This document shows, piece after piece, positions 9,461 through 19,428 of a stretch of 64,000 nucleotides of DNA. The notes under the pieces were generated by a model. The model saw only the letters and a program-made list of their open reading frames with translations, had not been told where the DNA came from and made no database searches. Origin of the DNA: Branchiostoma lanceolatum (Eukaryota > Chordata > Leptocardii > Amphioxiformes > Branchiostomatidae); the NCBI RefSeq assembly GCF_035083965.1, contig NC_089730.1, forward strand, positions 20,098,527 to 20,162,526, given 5' to 3'. Position 1 is the first letter of the stretch. Every line of letters begins with the position of its first letter. A program made the translations under genes and the position numbers.

Positions 9461-10440
9461 CTGTTTTGAAATTTCATTCAGTCGCTTGAGTAACTATTTT
9501 TTGGCGTAAACACATTATATGCTTTTTTATATTTTGATTTTTAACAGAGCAATGGTGATCGAACTTTCTAGTGTTTAATATGCTTTTAACTAAGGTCTAT
9601 TAGTGTCCATCTAGTATGAAAAGGCCGCTAATAAGAAACAGATTTGAATACATTTTTAAGATTTCCCTAAACAAATATGATTCAAGTGCTTGGGTAGGTC
9701 AAAAGTATCAGCTCTCCTGACTTGAGATGTACTTTTTTTCCAAGCAGTATAAGTTAATTGTGAGCTAGTCATATTTGTGCGGTTTTGCACAAGTGGGTTC
9801 GTTCATATGGTGCCTGATTGATACGGCATTTGGATGCGCAAAAATCTCCGAAGTTTCAGAGAAATATTACTTCTTCAGATCAAATATGATTGTTAAGATT
9901 AATGAAATGTTGGATTTCGCATTTTTTTACACTAGTCATATTTTCATTTGGCACAATTCCCTACATATAGAGCAACCAGCGATTCTGCAGCGTAAGCGCC
10001 TCACATTTGATATCAATCAACGCATTAAGGTGAAATACAATAAGAACTGCAGCAAAATGTACATGTATCCCTCGTGCCATTTTCGAGAACCAGGTATTAC
10101 ACCAATTGCAAACGTGTTCAATAAATAGGATTTGACTCTTTCAATTACCTCTCTTTTAATACTAGTTTGTCTACATGTATGTCTCGGAGTGAGTGAGTGA
10201 GGCAAAAGGTAAGCAATTTTAAAAAAAAGACAATATAATGTGTAAGATAGCTATTACATTCTAAACCAAGAGGAGGAATACTACAAAAAACATCTTCAAA
10301 TCGAAGAATGTTGGTTGATAAAGACATGAATACGATTTGAATATGGTAGTACAGTCATAACCATATATGATACAGTGACTTCCAAAAAAAGAATAAACCT
10401 GTGGCTAAATTGAACTAGGCACTCTTCAGGCAACCTTTAC
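9461..10440. other. Intergenic between Z4 3' region and Z3 promoter
   Basis: AT-rich. The only long plus-strand frame (9775-10128) has no domain I recognise and is treated as chance. No RNA gene seen. Confidence 0.4.
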
Positions 10441-10445
10441 TAAGA

Positions 10446-10558
10446 AAGTGCAAGTTAAACGAATATGTAACAGTGCAAACGAAATAACCTTTAAACAGTG
10501 CTAGTTATCATAAAATAGCTTTGTTACAGTACATTCAAGTGAAACGAATGTGTAAAAA
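10446..10558. repeat. Iterated GTGCAAGT 3'-region repeat (Z4)
   Basis: Units AGTGCAAGTTAAACGAATATG, CAGTGCAAACGAAATAACC, CAGTGCTAGTTATCATAAAAT and further decayed copies. Same family as 2761-2874. Confidence 0.55.
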
Positions 10559-10959
10559 AAGACGACAAAACATTACTACTGCTATTAATACTAGAAAAGG
10601 CACGATAAACACTACAAGTATACAACAAATATGTTCACACCTTGACCTCTTCATCTTGACCTTAATTTGACCATTTGTATGTCTAACTAAGTTATTTTTC
10701 CGTGAGGTAGGAACATCAAGAAGCAACAGATAACAGAGCTTGCAACATTATTCTGAGTTCTTTTAACTTACTTTTCCTTGATGTAGAATACAAACAGTCA
10801 GCTAGCACAGGGCTATCACTTATAACATTTGTATATATGTCATCACATATATTTGCTGATGGTAAACAATGCAACAAAACCAGTGTCCATACGCAGGGCG
10901 AATCCCTACAATGCTTTGTCACTTTCTTCTCCATCGATCCTGTACAATACTGTTGCTTC

Positions 10960-11145
10960 CCACCATTTTCAGGCCTGCCATCAACCCTGTAGCTACACTC
11001 CAAACCCGTGTGCAGAAGTGTGCTTTACATTACCATTGGCAGATCGATTTTCATTGAGCCATAAAAGTCACATTGATGGTATACATGGGCTTTCTAAATC
11101 TGCATGCCATCCCTGTTGTTTGGCACGTGGTGAGCTAATCAGTTG
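10960..11145 (-). pseudogene. Decayed finger tail of Z4
   Basis: Minus-strand translation contains YHQCDFYGSMKIDL, a stop, then LLHTGLECSYRVDGRPE. These recall CDQCDYS...L and HTGE.CGYR fingers with lost residues. Z7 carries the same relic (22850-23018), showing common descent. Confidence 0.55.
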
Positions 11146-12660
11146 CTATGTTGTGGAATTGTCATCGTTCTGTTTTCCAGCCGTGCTGTCAGATACGTGT
11201 CCCGAAACAGCTATGTGTTTCTTTAAAGTGGCTCTCGATACGGCTGAAAAGTAACACTGTTCACATTTGAAAGGTTTCTCCCCAGTATGTGTCATCATAT
11301 GCCTAGTTAAGGAGGCCTTTTTAGTCGTTTTGTACCCGCATTCCCAACAAATGTATCGTTCCTCACCAGTGTGTCTCTTCATATGTCTGGAAAGCTCAAA
11401 CTTGTCGCATGTTCTATAGTCACATGTCTCACACGCGAAGGGTCTCTCACCAGTGTGTGTAAACAAGTGTCGATTTAAATTGCGCTTCAGGGCGGTAGAG
11501 TAGTCACACTGGTCACATTTGTACGGTTTTTCGCCGGTATGTGTTCTCATGTGTGAACGTAAGTGTGCCAGCTGAGTAGTCGCATATGCATACTGGCCGC
11601 ACATGTAGGGCATTTCTCCAGTGTGCTGTGCAAAATGTTTGATCAAACTACCATTCTGAGCTGCAGAATACTCGCAGTGATCACATTTGTATGGTTTTTC
11701 TCCTGTATGCATTCTCATATGCCGAGATAGTGAAATCTTTTGAGCAGCCCGGTACCCGCACTCTCCACACATGTAGGGTTTCTGTCCATTGTGTTTAAGC
11801 CCGTGACGAATTAAGTTAGATTTAGAGGTAGTAGAATAGTCGCACTGGTGACACGTGAAGGGTTTCTCACCGGTATGGCTTCGCATATGAATGGTTAAGC
11901 TTTTCCTGTCAGCTGTTCTGTATTTGCACTCGCCACACATGTAGGGTTTTTCTCCGGTGTGCTTAGTCATGTGGTAGTCTAAACTGTGTTTCTGTATAGC
12001 AGAATAGTCACACTGGTCACATGTATAGGGTTTCTCACCTGTATGCTTTCTCATGAGCCAGTCTTAATGACCTTTCTGTGCAGCAGAATAATCGCACTGG
12101 TCACATGTATAGGGCTTCTCACCTGAATGCTTTCTCACATGGTGGTCTAAACTGTCCTTCCGTGCAGCAGAATAATCGCACTGGTCACATGTATAGGGTT
12201 TTTCACCTGAATGCTTTCTCATATGGTGGTCTAAACTGTCCTTCCGTGCAGCAGAATAATCGCACTGGTCACATGTATAGGGTTTTTCACCTGTATGTTT
12301 TCTCATATGGCGGTCCAAACTACCTTTATGTGCAGCAGAATACTCGCACCGGTCACACGTATAGGGTTTTTCACCTGTATGTTTTCTGATATGTCTCGAT
12401 AGGACAGTCCTATAAGCTGATCGATAGTCACACTCCGTACACACAAAACGTTTATCCGCAGTACGTTTCACTGCCACCCTATCCGCGTTCTCTGCTCGAG
12501 CCTGTACAGTACTAGTAGGATGGTCATATTTTACCCCGCACGGTTCGTCGCAGTGAATGTCGTCTTCCTTGTTCTGCTGCCTCCCTGTGTCTAATGTCTC
12601 ACTGCTGTTTGGGTCTTTAACATGTTGCACAGTTGGAATCTCGGAGCGTCCCTTGTCCAT
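11146..12660 (-). pseudogene. Z4, C2H2 gene interrupted by an in-frame stop
   Basis: The frame opens at MDKGRSEIPTVQHVKD (ATG 12660, acceptor 2 nt upstream) and runs in one phase to 11146 (505 codons including the stops), but TAA at 12064-12066 interrupts finger 5. There the expected G-S-L-D-x-H-M reads G-H-stop-D-W-L-M, so the Leu codon and the first zinc-binding His are both lost. Fifteen finger positions exist: four intact before the stop, and ten after it, of which one (YMCGQYAYATT) has lost its second Cys. The last ends HIAVSGHVSDST. If the stop is real, only the leader and four fingers are made, or a 302-residue product from an internal ATG at 12054. Z1 is the duplicate and is intact here. 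Confidence 0.85.
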
Positions 12661-12966
12661 GTCTGTGAACAATAAATAATCTGACAATGGAAAAGAAAAC
12701 ACAGTTCCGATACCCACATCATTTCCGGTCAGAAAGCAAGGCCGCAGTAGATTACTAGTATTACCAATGTAAAGGTGGGAAAATGAAAACAAAATATTTT
12801 TACAAGCCCTTTACTGCGCATCGGCTCTCTACTTCATGCCCTCCTTTCTTCATGCCCCCCTCCCCCATTCCGAGTCGATGTACGATTGACCCCAAAATAC
12901 TCTTGTAGAGGTTGTTATCATATCTTGCTGTCGTGTAAGTACATTTCGGTAACTAACAGAGGTATT

Positions 12967-13134
12967 ACCTGTGTGGTGGTTTTGATGATGGGTCGATTAA
13001 GTGTTCAATTGCTAGACGATCGGCTCAGATTACGATAAATGATCTTCCTGTCGCTGGTCAAAATGGCGGGCAAGTGCAATCAGGGGTCAGCACTTCCGGT
13101 GCGGAAAGGTCAATGTGTACATACCTGATTACCC
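12967..13134 (-). promoter_or_regulatory. Z4 promoter block and exon 1 donor
   Basis: Donor CACAG|GTAATA at 12969; ATGGCGG at 13063-13069; CACTTCCGGT, AGGTCAATG, CATACCTGATTACC. Almost identical to the Z1 block 11.38 kb to the left, which also keeps the CATGCCCCCCTCCCC tract at about 12853. Confidence 0.65.
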
Positions 13135-14133
13135 TATTGAAACCACAAGTACCAGATAAATAGTCTTGTTCAGACTTTGGTCTGTAATGTTGATGAAATC
13201 AATGATTATTGTACTGCTTTACTCCTTTCCAGTTGCGTATATCATCTGTGTTACTTATTCAACTTGTTTTCCAAAAATGTATATCATCTCTGTTACTTTT
13301 TAAAAACTTGTTTTCGGAACTTTTGTAGTACTTGACTAACCTGCTACTATTTGTTTGTCTTTCTTTGTGCACACTTTGATTACTTTTAAACTACTCACAA
13401 CGGCAGGGTTTGATGTCAGGTTGAACTCAAATTGAACGCCTAATTTCACTGCAAAAATAAAGATATAAAGGAGATGGTTTTCAGTTATTCAATTTTATAT
13501 TAGGGCAACTAGGAACAAAGATGTTTAAAAAGTTTTATTAGTCTGACGCAAAACTAGCTACGCTGCAGAAAATGAAATGCTACATCTTGACATCGAAGAC
13601 TGTTTGTTGAATCAAAAATGACCGGAACATCAACATTTTTACTAAACTTAGGTCTATATGCTTGATCTCCTATAATTCAGTAGCTTCAAACAACATAAAA
13701 AGACACCCAACAAAGGATTATTGACAGTTAACTGGACACTTAATTTCACACCAAATATAAACAAATAAAGAAAAGAGACGTTTTAAAATATATTTTAATT
13801 TTACAGTTTAGCAACAAAGATTTACAAAAGTGATCTCATCCGTCTCAAGCAAGACTAGATACGGAACGGAAATGCTACATCTTGACATCGAAGAGTATCA
13901 TCCATTTCTTTAAACATTACCGGAACTTCTATATTTTAATAAACCTAGATCTACATTAACATTCTGGCGAGTGAGTTTTTCTTTAGTTGGAGAACAGATC
14001 ATTTCTTATCATCTAGACATCTACAGGCTTTATGTCGCCTAATACAATGGATTTAGTCAACATTGAAAAACACGAAAAATGATTGTTTTCAACCTGAAAG
14101 CTACAAGCCTTTAACGACTTTGCAACTCTTCAC
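13135..14133. other. Intergenic, duplicate of 1756-2757
   Basis: Near-identical to the left block, with small indels. No gene seen. Minus-strand AATAAAAC near 13530 is a possible Z5 polyadenylation signal. Confidence 0.5.
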
Positions 14134-14250
14134 CAGTCCAAGTGATCTTGAAATAACTTTACAACAGTGCAAGTAGAATCAACTTGTAACAGTACAAGTG
14201 ATATTGAAATAACTGTCTAGCTGCAGTGCAAGTGAATGTACTTTGTAAAA
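14134..14250. repeat. Iterated CAGTGCAAGTGA 3'-region repeat (Z5)
   Basis: Four units matching 2761-2874, with a small CTG insertion near 14221. Confidence 0.65.
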
Positions 14251-14432
14251 CAAAAAAGAACAATATTATCAAAGGAATACGGCATAGTCTCTTGCATGAG
14301 GCATAAACGCTAGATATAAATTGAAAAGAAATGTGTGCAGTATCACACCGTGGCTAAAGATAACAAGCAACAATTGACAAAGATTTTCTGGTGCACAGTG
14401 TTCTGACGACATTGACTTACGAGTTCTTTGAG

Positions 14433-15410
14433 TTACATTTCCTTGGTAAGAATACGTTCCTCACCAGTGTGTCTCTTCATATGGACAGAAAGTCTGAACT
14501 TGACAGATGTACAATAGTCACATATCTGACACGCGAAGGGTTTCTCGCCGGTGTGTGTGAGCATGTGTCGCTTCACACTGTTTCTTGTCACAGACGAGTA
14601 GTCGCACTGGTCACATTTGTAGGGTTTCTCGCCGGTATGTTTTCTCGACATGTGTGTGCGTAGGTGACTGAGGTGAGTTGTCGAATACCCACACTGGCCG
14701 CACATGTAGGGCTTTTCACCAGAGTGCTGTGCTAGATGGCTGTCTAAATTGCACTTTACAGCTGCAGAATAGTCGCACTGGTTACATTTATAGGGTTTTT
14801 CACCTGTATGTATTTTCATATGCCGAGATAGAGCAGACCTGTAAGCCGTCCTGTATCCACACTCCCCGCACATGTAGGGTTTGTCTTCCGTGTGTCTAGC
14901 CATGTGTCGGTGTAAATCGGATTTCCTTGCAGCAGAATAGTCGCACTGGCTACACGTATAGGGTTTCTCACCTGTATGTTTTCTTCTATGTCTGGACAGA
15001 TCAGACCTTTTAGCTGCCTTGTATCCACATTCCCCGCACATGTAGGGTTTGTCTCCGGCGTGTTTAGCCATATTGAGGTCTAAACTACATTTCTGTGCAG
15101 CGGAATAGTCGCACTGGTCACATTTATAGGGCCTCTCACCTTTATGTGATCTGATATGCTTTGATAGTTTAGCCTTTGAAGCTGACCTATATTCACATTC
15201 GCGTTTGTCCACAGTACGCTTCACTGCAGGCATTTCCATCTGGTCTATTCGATCCTGTATTGGAGGTTGGTCAGAGTTTACCCCGAACGCTTCCTCACTT
15301 GGAATACCCTCTTCCTTCTTCTGATACTTCCCCGTGCCTAAAGTCTCGCTGCTGCTATTTGGGTCTTTTACATGGTGTACCGTTGGCGTCTCGGGGCGTC
15401 TCTCGTCCAT
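14433..15410 (-). CDS. Z5, C2H2 zinc-finger protein, duplicate of Z2
   Basis: 325 residues from MDERRPETPTVHHVKD, starting 2 nt after the acceptor TTCGCAG. The first finger is damaged: where Z2 reads DKRFACAECEY, Z5 reads DKRECEY, a 12-nt in-frame loss that removes the first Cys. Eight further finger positions follow. The second position has Asn for its first His, a lesion shared with Z2 and so older than the duplication. The ninth finger (FACQICDYCTSVKFRLSVHMKRH) is intact here but frameshifted in Z2. The protein ends RHTGEERILTKEM, where Z3 and Z7 continue with EERYICWECGY, so both Z2 and Z5 descend from an already truncated gene. Confidence 0.9.
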   Translation of the reverse strand: MDERRPETPTVHHVKDPNSSSETLGTGKYQKKEEGIPSEEAFGVNSDQPPIQDRIDQMEMPAVKRTVDKRECEYRSASKAKLSKHIRSHKGERPYKCDQCDYSAAQKCSLDLNMAKHAGDKPYMCGECGYKAAKRSDLSRHRRKHTGEKPYTCSQCDYSAARKSDLHRHMARHTEDKPYMCGECGYRTAYRSALSRHMKIHTGEKPYKCNQCDYSAAVKCNLDSHLAQHSGEKPYMCGQCGYSTTHLSHLRTHMSRKHTGEKPYKCDQCDYSSVTRNSVKRHMLTHTGEKPFACQICDYCTSVKFRLSVHMKRHTGEERILTKEM

Positions 15411-16002
15411 TTCTGCGAAGAAAAGGGGAAGATTGAAGACAAAAAGATACCAAAAAACTCCCCTGATAAGCACATTCGTAGATTCGTGTACGCACGTGCA
15501 GTGTCAACGGCGAAGGCCTCTGAGACGTTAACAGCTCTCTTTTCGACATTGTCTCGATTTGCATAACAATGTCCAGAGGGGTTTGTTTACGTCTCAGGGC
15601 CTGCCTTCACCTTCGACACTGTACATGCGTACTCGAATCTACGAATGGGCTTATTTTCATACTGTCTATACCCACGTGCACATTTCTATACTCAAACTAA
15701 AACTGCCATATACATATATATATACTACAAGTACATTTCAGGGTACAAACAGCGATATAGTAGACTGATCACCAATTCTGTCGGTAGAGATCCTAAATTT
15801 TAAGTAAATTGTATATTATAAGAATTAGAATCATGTATGTATGAAGAAAGCTGGGCTAACCCGATAACTATCCTCGCGAAGGTTTAAAAAATGCCCCCAC
15901 ACATTGCTGAAAAGCACTTAACTGCGCATCGGCTTTTTCCCTCGTAACGTTATGCACCCCTCCCCTATGTCCTATAATTTCCGATCCGATGTACGATTCA
16001 CC

Positions 16003-16203
16003 TACTCTCCAAGCAGAGGTCGGTGGGGGAAGATTGTGACCATCTCTCCAAACAGAGATCGGTGGGGGAAGATTGTAACAATCTCTCCAAGCAGAGGTCG
16101 GTGGGGGAAGATTGTGACCTTTCTATCATATGCGGGAGCCAAAACACGAGGCATATGATAAAAAGGTCACAATCTTCCCCCACCGACCTCTGCTTGGAGA
16201 GTA
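16003..16203. mobile_element. Fold-back MITE with 9-bp target duplication (copy 1)
   Basis: Ends TACTCTCCAAGCAGAGGT and its reverse complement. Flanks CGATTCACC (15994-16002) and CGATTTACC (16204-16212) form a 9-bp duplication with one mismatch. The left arm is repeated three times in tandem as 39-bp units at 16005, 16044 and 16083. The duplicated Z2 intron (about 5055) has the empty site CGATTCACCCCC. A 9-bp duplication with long inverted ends suggests a Mutator-like origin; no transposase is present. Confidence 0.75.
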
Positions 16204-16299
16204 CGATTTACCCCCAAATACTCTAGATCTTAAAGGCTTGTAGGAGTTTGTAGGTCATATTTTGCTCTCGTATAAGCGCCAGTATACCAACTCAGTCTT

Positions 16300-16457
16300 A
16301 CCTGTGTGCTACGTTTGTTTGCTGATCAATAAAGCTTTCAATCGTCTAGAAAATCGGCTTAGATTTCGATAAATGATACTAGTATTCCTGCGGCTGGCCA
16401 AAATGGCGGACAAGCGCAATCACGGGTCAGGGTTCAGAGTTTACATACCCGATTACC
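16300..16457 (-). promoter_or_regulatory. Z5 promoter block and exon 1 donor
   Basis: Donor CACAG|GTAAGA at 16302; ATGGCGG at 16403-16409. A deletion removes the ETS-like site and shortens the spacer to GGTCAGGGTTCAGAG; the distal motif reads CATACCCGATTACC. The C-rich intronic tract at about 15953 is about 350 bp away only because the 16003 MITE lies between. Confidence 0.6.
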
Positions 16458-16800
16458 CCACCGAAACCCCGAATGACCGATGATAGTATAAGAGTCTCTA
16501 GGTATAGTATCTTTTTTACTTATTTAAATGTCACTTATATTACAGCAGTCTGTATTACTTATGGAACAGTTATAATCTACTACTAGTTCTTTTCATTCTA
16601 TAAGTATATGTTGATGATTATATGTTTGGATAGTGTGCCACATCGAAAAACAACTCGTCAACAATATATCAGGTCACTCAGATATCTTAAACTTTAATCA
16701 ATGGATTCTACAAAAAAATAATGTTATACTTATAGTCCTCGTTAATGTCTTTTTCTTCAAGGGGATAATTATCATTGGGAAGATTCTTTTTCTTCTTTAC
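16458..16800. other. Intergenic, no gene seen
   Basis: AT-rich sequence homologous to about 5313-5590. No coding or RNA gene recognised. Confidence 0.45.
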
Positions 16801-16820
16801 TGCTTAGCCTCATATCTGAG

Positions 16821-17085
16821 ATTATCAGCAGTTGCGCATGGGTTAGATACAACACAAGTGTCCGGAACAAGTAAAACGAAGGGAAAATAAAGGAGAGGCG
16901 CCAAGGAACATAAACAACTGAATTTGTGAGTGCAAATGACAGGACAAGTGAATTTAGTGAGTTAGTAATACATGTATTTACATATATACAAGGACGTGTA
17001 GGGGTGGCTCAATGCAGCAGGGTCTTCCCCAGTTCGGTTTTGAACTGGGAGAGGGACCCTGCCTCCGCCACACCAGGCGATAAAC
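16821..17085 (-). mobile_element. LINE 3' end fragment
   Basis: Minus-strand translation at about 17010-17082 gives SPGVAEAGSLSQFKTELGK then a few residues and a stop. It is paralogous to the better copy at 47199-47342, which also has the upstream FFPRTIQEWNEL. This is the C-terminal tail typical of non-LTR retrotransposon ORF2. The flank down to about 16821 (GATTATCAGCAG) is shared with the other copy and is probably the element's 3' untranslated region. It is 5'-truncated. Confidence 0.6.
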
Positions 17086-17361
17086 ATCACGAAGAATACA
17101 TTCTTGATTTTAGTTGTGTTTTTTTCATTCCCAACGGCAAAGATACATACATTTACTGACTCCGCGTTATCTTAACTAACTATACACAACGTCAGAGTTT
17201 GATGTAAAAATAAGCTGAAACTTAACACGACTTATTATTTTCACAGAAAAAAAGGAAAATAAGACAGTGAGCCATAAGAGAAGGTGTTGAAAGATATTGA
17301 TTTTACAATAGAGCGAAGAGGAAGAAATATTTTAGTTAGTTTTCTAGTCCTTATTCAATGA

Positions 17362-17431
17362 ATTCTAAAAAAATCTTAATGTTATGGTCGTTCTTTTAAG
17401 AACGACCATAACATTAAGATTTTTTTAGAAT
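17362..17431. repeat. Perfect 34-bp inverted repeat
   Basis: Left arm 17362-17395 and right arm 17398-17431 are exact reverse complements with a 2-nt centre. It looks like a recent local inverted duplication of the AATGTTATGGTCG region, since a diverged single copy stands near 5600. Confidence 0.85.
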
Positions 17432-18050
17432 GTCATTAAAATGTCTTTCCTATATGGCATTAGTCACCATTGAGAAGATGAAACATGACGAAGAATATGT
17501 TATTGACTTGAGTGTTCTTTTTTTTTCATTCCCAACGGCAAAGATACATTTACTGACTCTGCGTTCTTTACACTATACACAACGTCAGGGTTTGATGTCA
17601 AGATGTGCTGAAACTTAATACGACTTATTATTTTCATACCAAAAAGAGGGAACTAATGGATGGTTTTGAAAGATTTTAATTTTGAAATAGTGCAACGAGG
17701 AAGAAATATTTACAAGTTAGCTTTCTAGTCTCATGCAAGACTAACTACGGCGCAGGAACGAAAATGCTACATTTTGACCATAGATTGTTGCTCGATTTCA
17801 ACGTTACCGGAACTTCAACATTTTGACTAAACCTACATCTATATGCGAATGTACAAATCTTATCCAGTTGCTTGAGTAACTCTTTTTGGGGTACCTAAAT
17901 CTATATGCTTCATCTCATATAATACAAATGCTTCAGTCAACATAAAAATACCCAAAAAAGTATTATCAGTTTCTAACCAAAAACGTACAGCCGTTTAACG
18001 AATTTGCAAGTGAAGAAGCTTTGACCGAATGCAGGTGCACTAACTTTATA
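17432..18050. other. Intergenic, no gene seen
   Basis: Contains another copy of the AACGTCAGGGTTTG upstream repeat (about 17581-17615) and a fragment CTTATCCAGTTGCTTGAGTA (17862-17881) of the element that carries the hammerhead-like motif elsewhere. Confidence 0.45.
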
Positions 18051-18190
18051 TCAGTCCGAGTGATCTTGAAATAACTTTACAACAATGCATTGGAATCGAC
18101 TTTAAAACATTGCAAGTAGAATAAACTTGTTAACAGTGCAAGTGATATTGAAATTACTTTCTAGCAGTACAAGTGAATCGTGCTTTGTAA
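18051..18190. repeat. Iterated CAGTGCAAGTGA 3'-region repeat (Z6)
   Basis: Units CAGTCCGAGTGATCTTGAAA, ACATTGCAAGTAGAATAAAC, CAGTGCAAGTGATATTGAAA and CAGTACAAGTGAATCG. Same family as after Z2. Confidence 0.6.
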
Positions 18191-18481
18191 AACAAAAAGA
18201 GTAAGATCTTAGCTAAGGCATAAACGCTATGTATAAAAAGCGTGGGTACAGCATCAAACCGTGACCCCAGAATGACCCATTTAGGTACATTTCGTGACCG
18301 GAATGTAGTCCGCCTATGCTGAGCTCACATTTCAATGCCTGGGTCCAACCGGGCTGTTTCAGAATGCAAATGATAAGGAATGTATATCAAGAATGTACAT
18401 AATTCATGGAAATTTGTTTACGTTCTGTGTATTTTGTTATCTTTCATATCGTATTTTCGTTCCTGTAAGCTAGCCAACCGT

Positions 18482-18586
18482 AGCCTGGTGCCATCCTATT
18501 TCTACCGGGGGCTCCTACACTCGCTACCCTAGATGCGTACCCTAGAGCGTAGGAGCCCCCGGTAGAAATTAGATGGCACTCAGGCT
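18482..18586. mobile_element. Fold-back element (copy 1)
   Basis: Arms 18482-18518 and 18549-18586 are inverted repeats beginning AGCCTGGTGCCATC and containing TACCGGGGGCTCCTAC. A related fold-back lies at 40994-41087, so this is a dispersed family. No clear target duplication seen. Confidence 0.65.
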
Positions 18587-19059
18587 AAGCCAGCCGCGTT
18601 GGTCGGGTTCACATAAATTTAGTTTTCTTGAAGTGGAAAGATTAAATTAATTAGCCAGGCAACAAGTGACAAAGTTCTTCTGGTGTACAATGCTGCACTA
18701 CATGTATGTTACGAGTTCTTTTTGATTACCTTTTCTTGTTGTATAATTGGAACAGTCGATAACTTTTCATATACTAGATCTAGTAGCGAACGTTGTCATC
18801 ATACATATTTGTAAATGGTAAACATTACAACGAAAAAGCTACCAATCCTTATACCCAGGGTGTATCTCTGTTATATTGTATCTGACCCTTACCTCTTCCC
18901 TCATGACCTCAATGAAAAGCGGCCTGCGTGCCGATTTGAGCTTATCATGAATAAACAAAGGTTCAAACAAACAAAAACCATACTTTATGTTACAACTTCC
19001 TTATGTTCCACCTGTCCTGTGCAAGACTGTTCCCCTACAGTGCTAGTAATATGAATCCG

Positions 19060-19428
19060 CCCTGTAGCGCCACTCCGTACCTGTAAACAGTTCCTTACGA
19101 GGGTGCTTGATAACGTACTGCTCTTAAGTTCCATTCGTTAAGTCATAAAAACCGCACTGGTAGTATCCATGGGTTGTCCCATTTGCAATTGCAAGCCTCT
19201 CATAGGCCAGCACGCATCTTTTTCACAAGCCTCACACGGTTTCCCACCTCGGTGGTTTGGCAAGTGGAGGGCTAATCAGTTGCTATGTTACGAAATAGTC
19301 ATTGTGTTATCTATTTTAAGACGTGCTGCCAGATACGTGTCCAGAAACGGCAATGTGTTTCTTTAACTTACCTTTCGATACGGCTGAGTAACACTGTTCA
19401 CATTTGAAGGGTTTCTCCCCAGTATGTG
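19060..19428 (-). pseudogene. Frameshifted last finger and decayed tail of Z6
   Basis: Just after the Z6 stop, another frame reads HTGEKPFKCEQC and KLKKHIAVSGHVSGST, the usual last finger. It is separated from Z6 by a deletion near 19430 that changed phase. Further down, HGYYQCGFYDLTNGT, a stop, and ELFTGTEWRYRA are older relics like those after Z4 and Z7. Confidence 0.65.

Noticed and set aside
9775-10128. 117-residue plus-strand frame between Z3 and Z4
   Set aside because: No recognisable domain, AT-rich composition like its surroundings, no splice or promoter context.
12078-12389. Long plus-strand frames with repeated QQNxRTGHxYRVxHL
   Set aside because: These are the antisense of the finger repeat ([15 protein letters not shown]) and occur over nearly every array (also 692-943, 26925-27164, 60575-60946). 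No independent evidence of coding.
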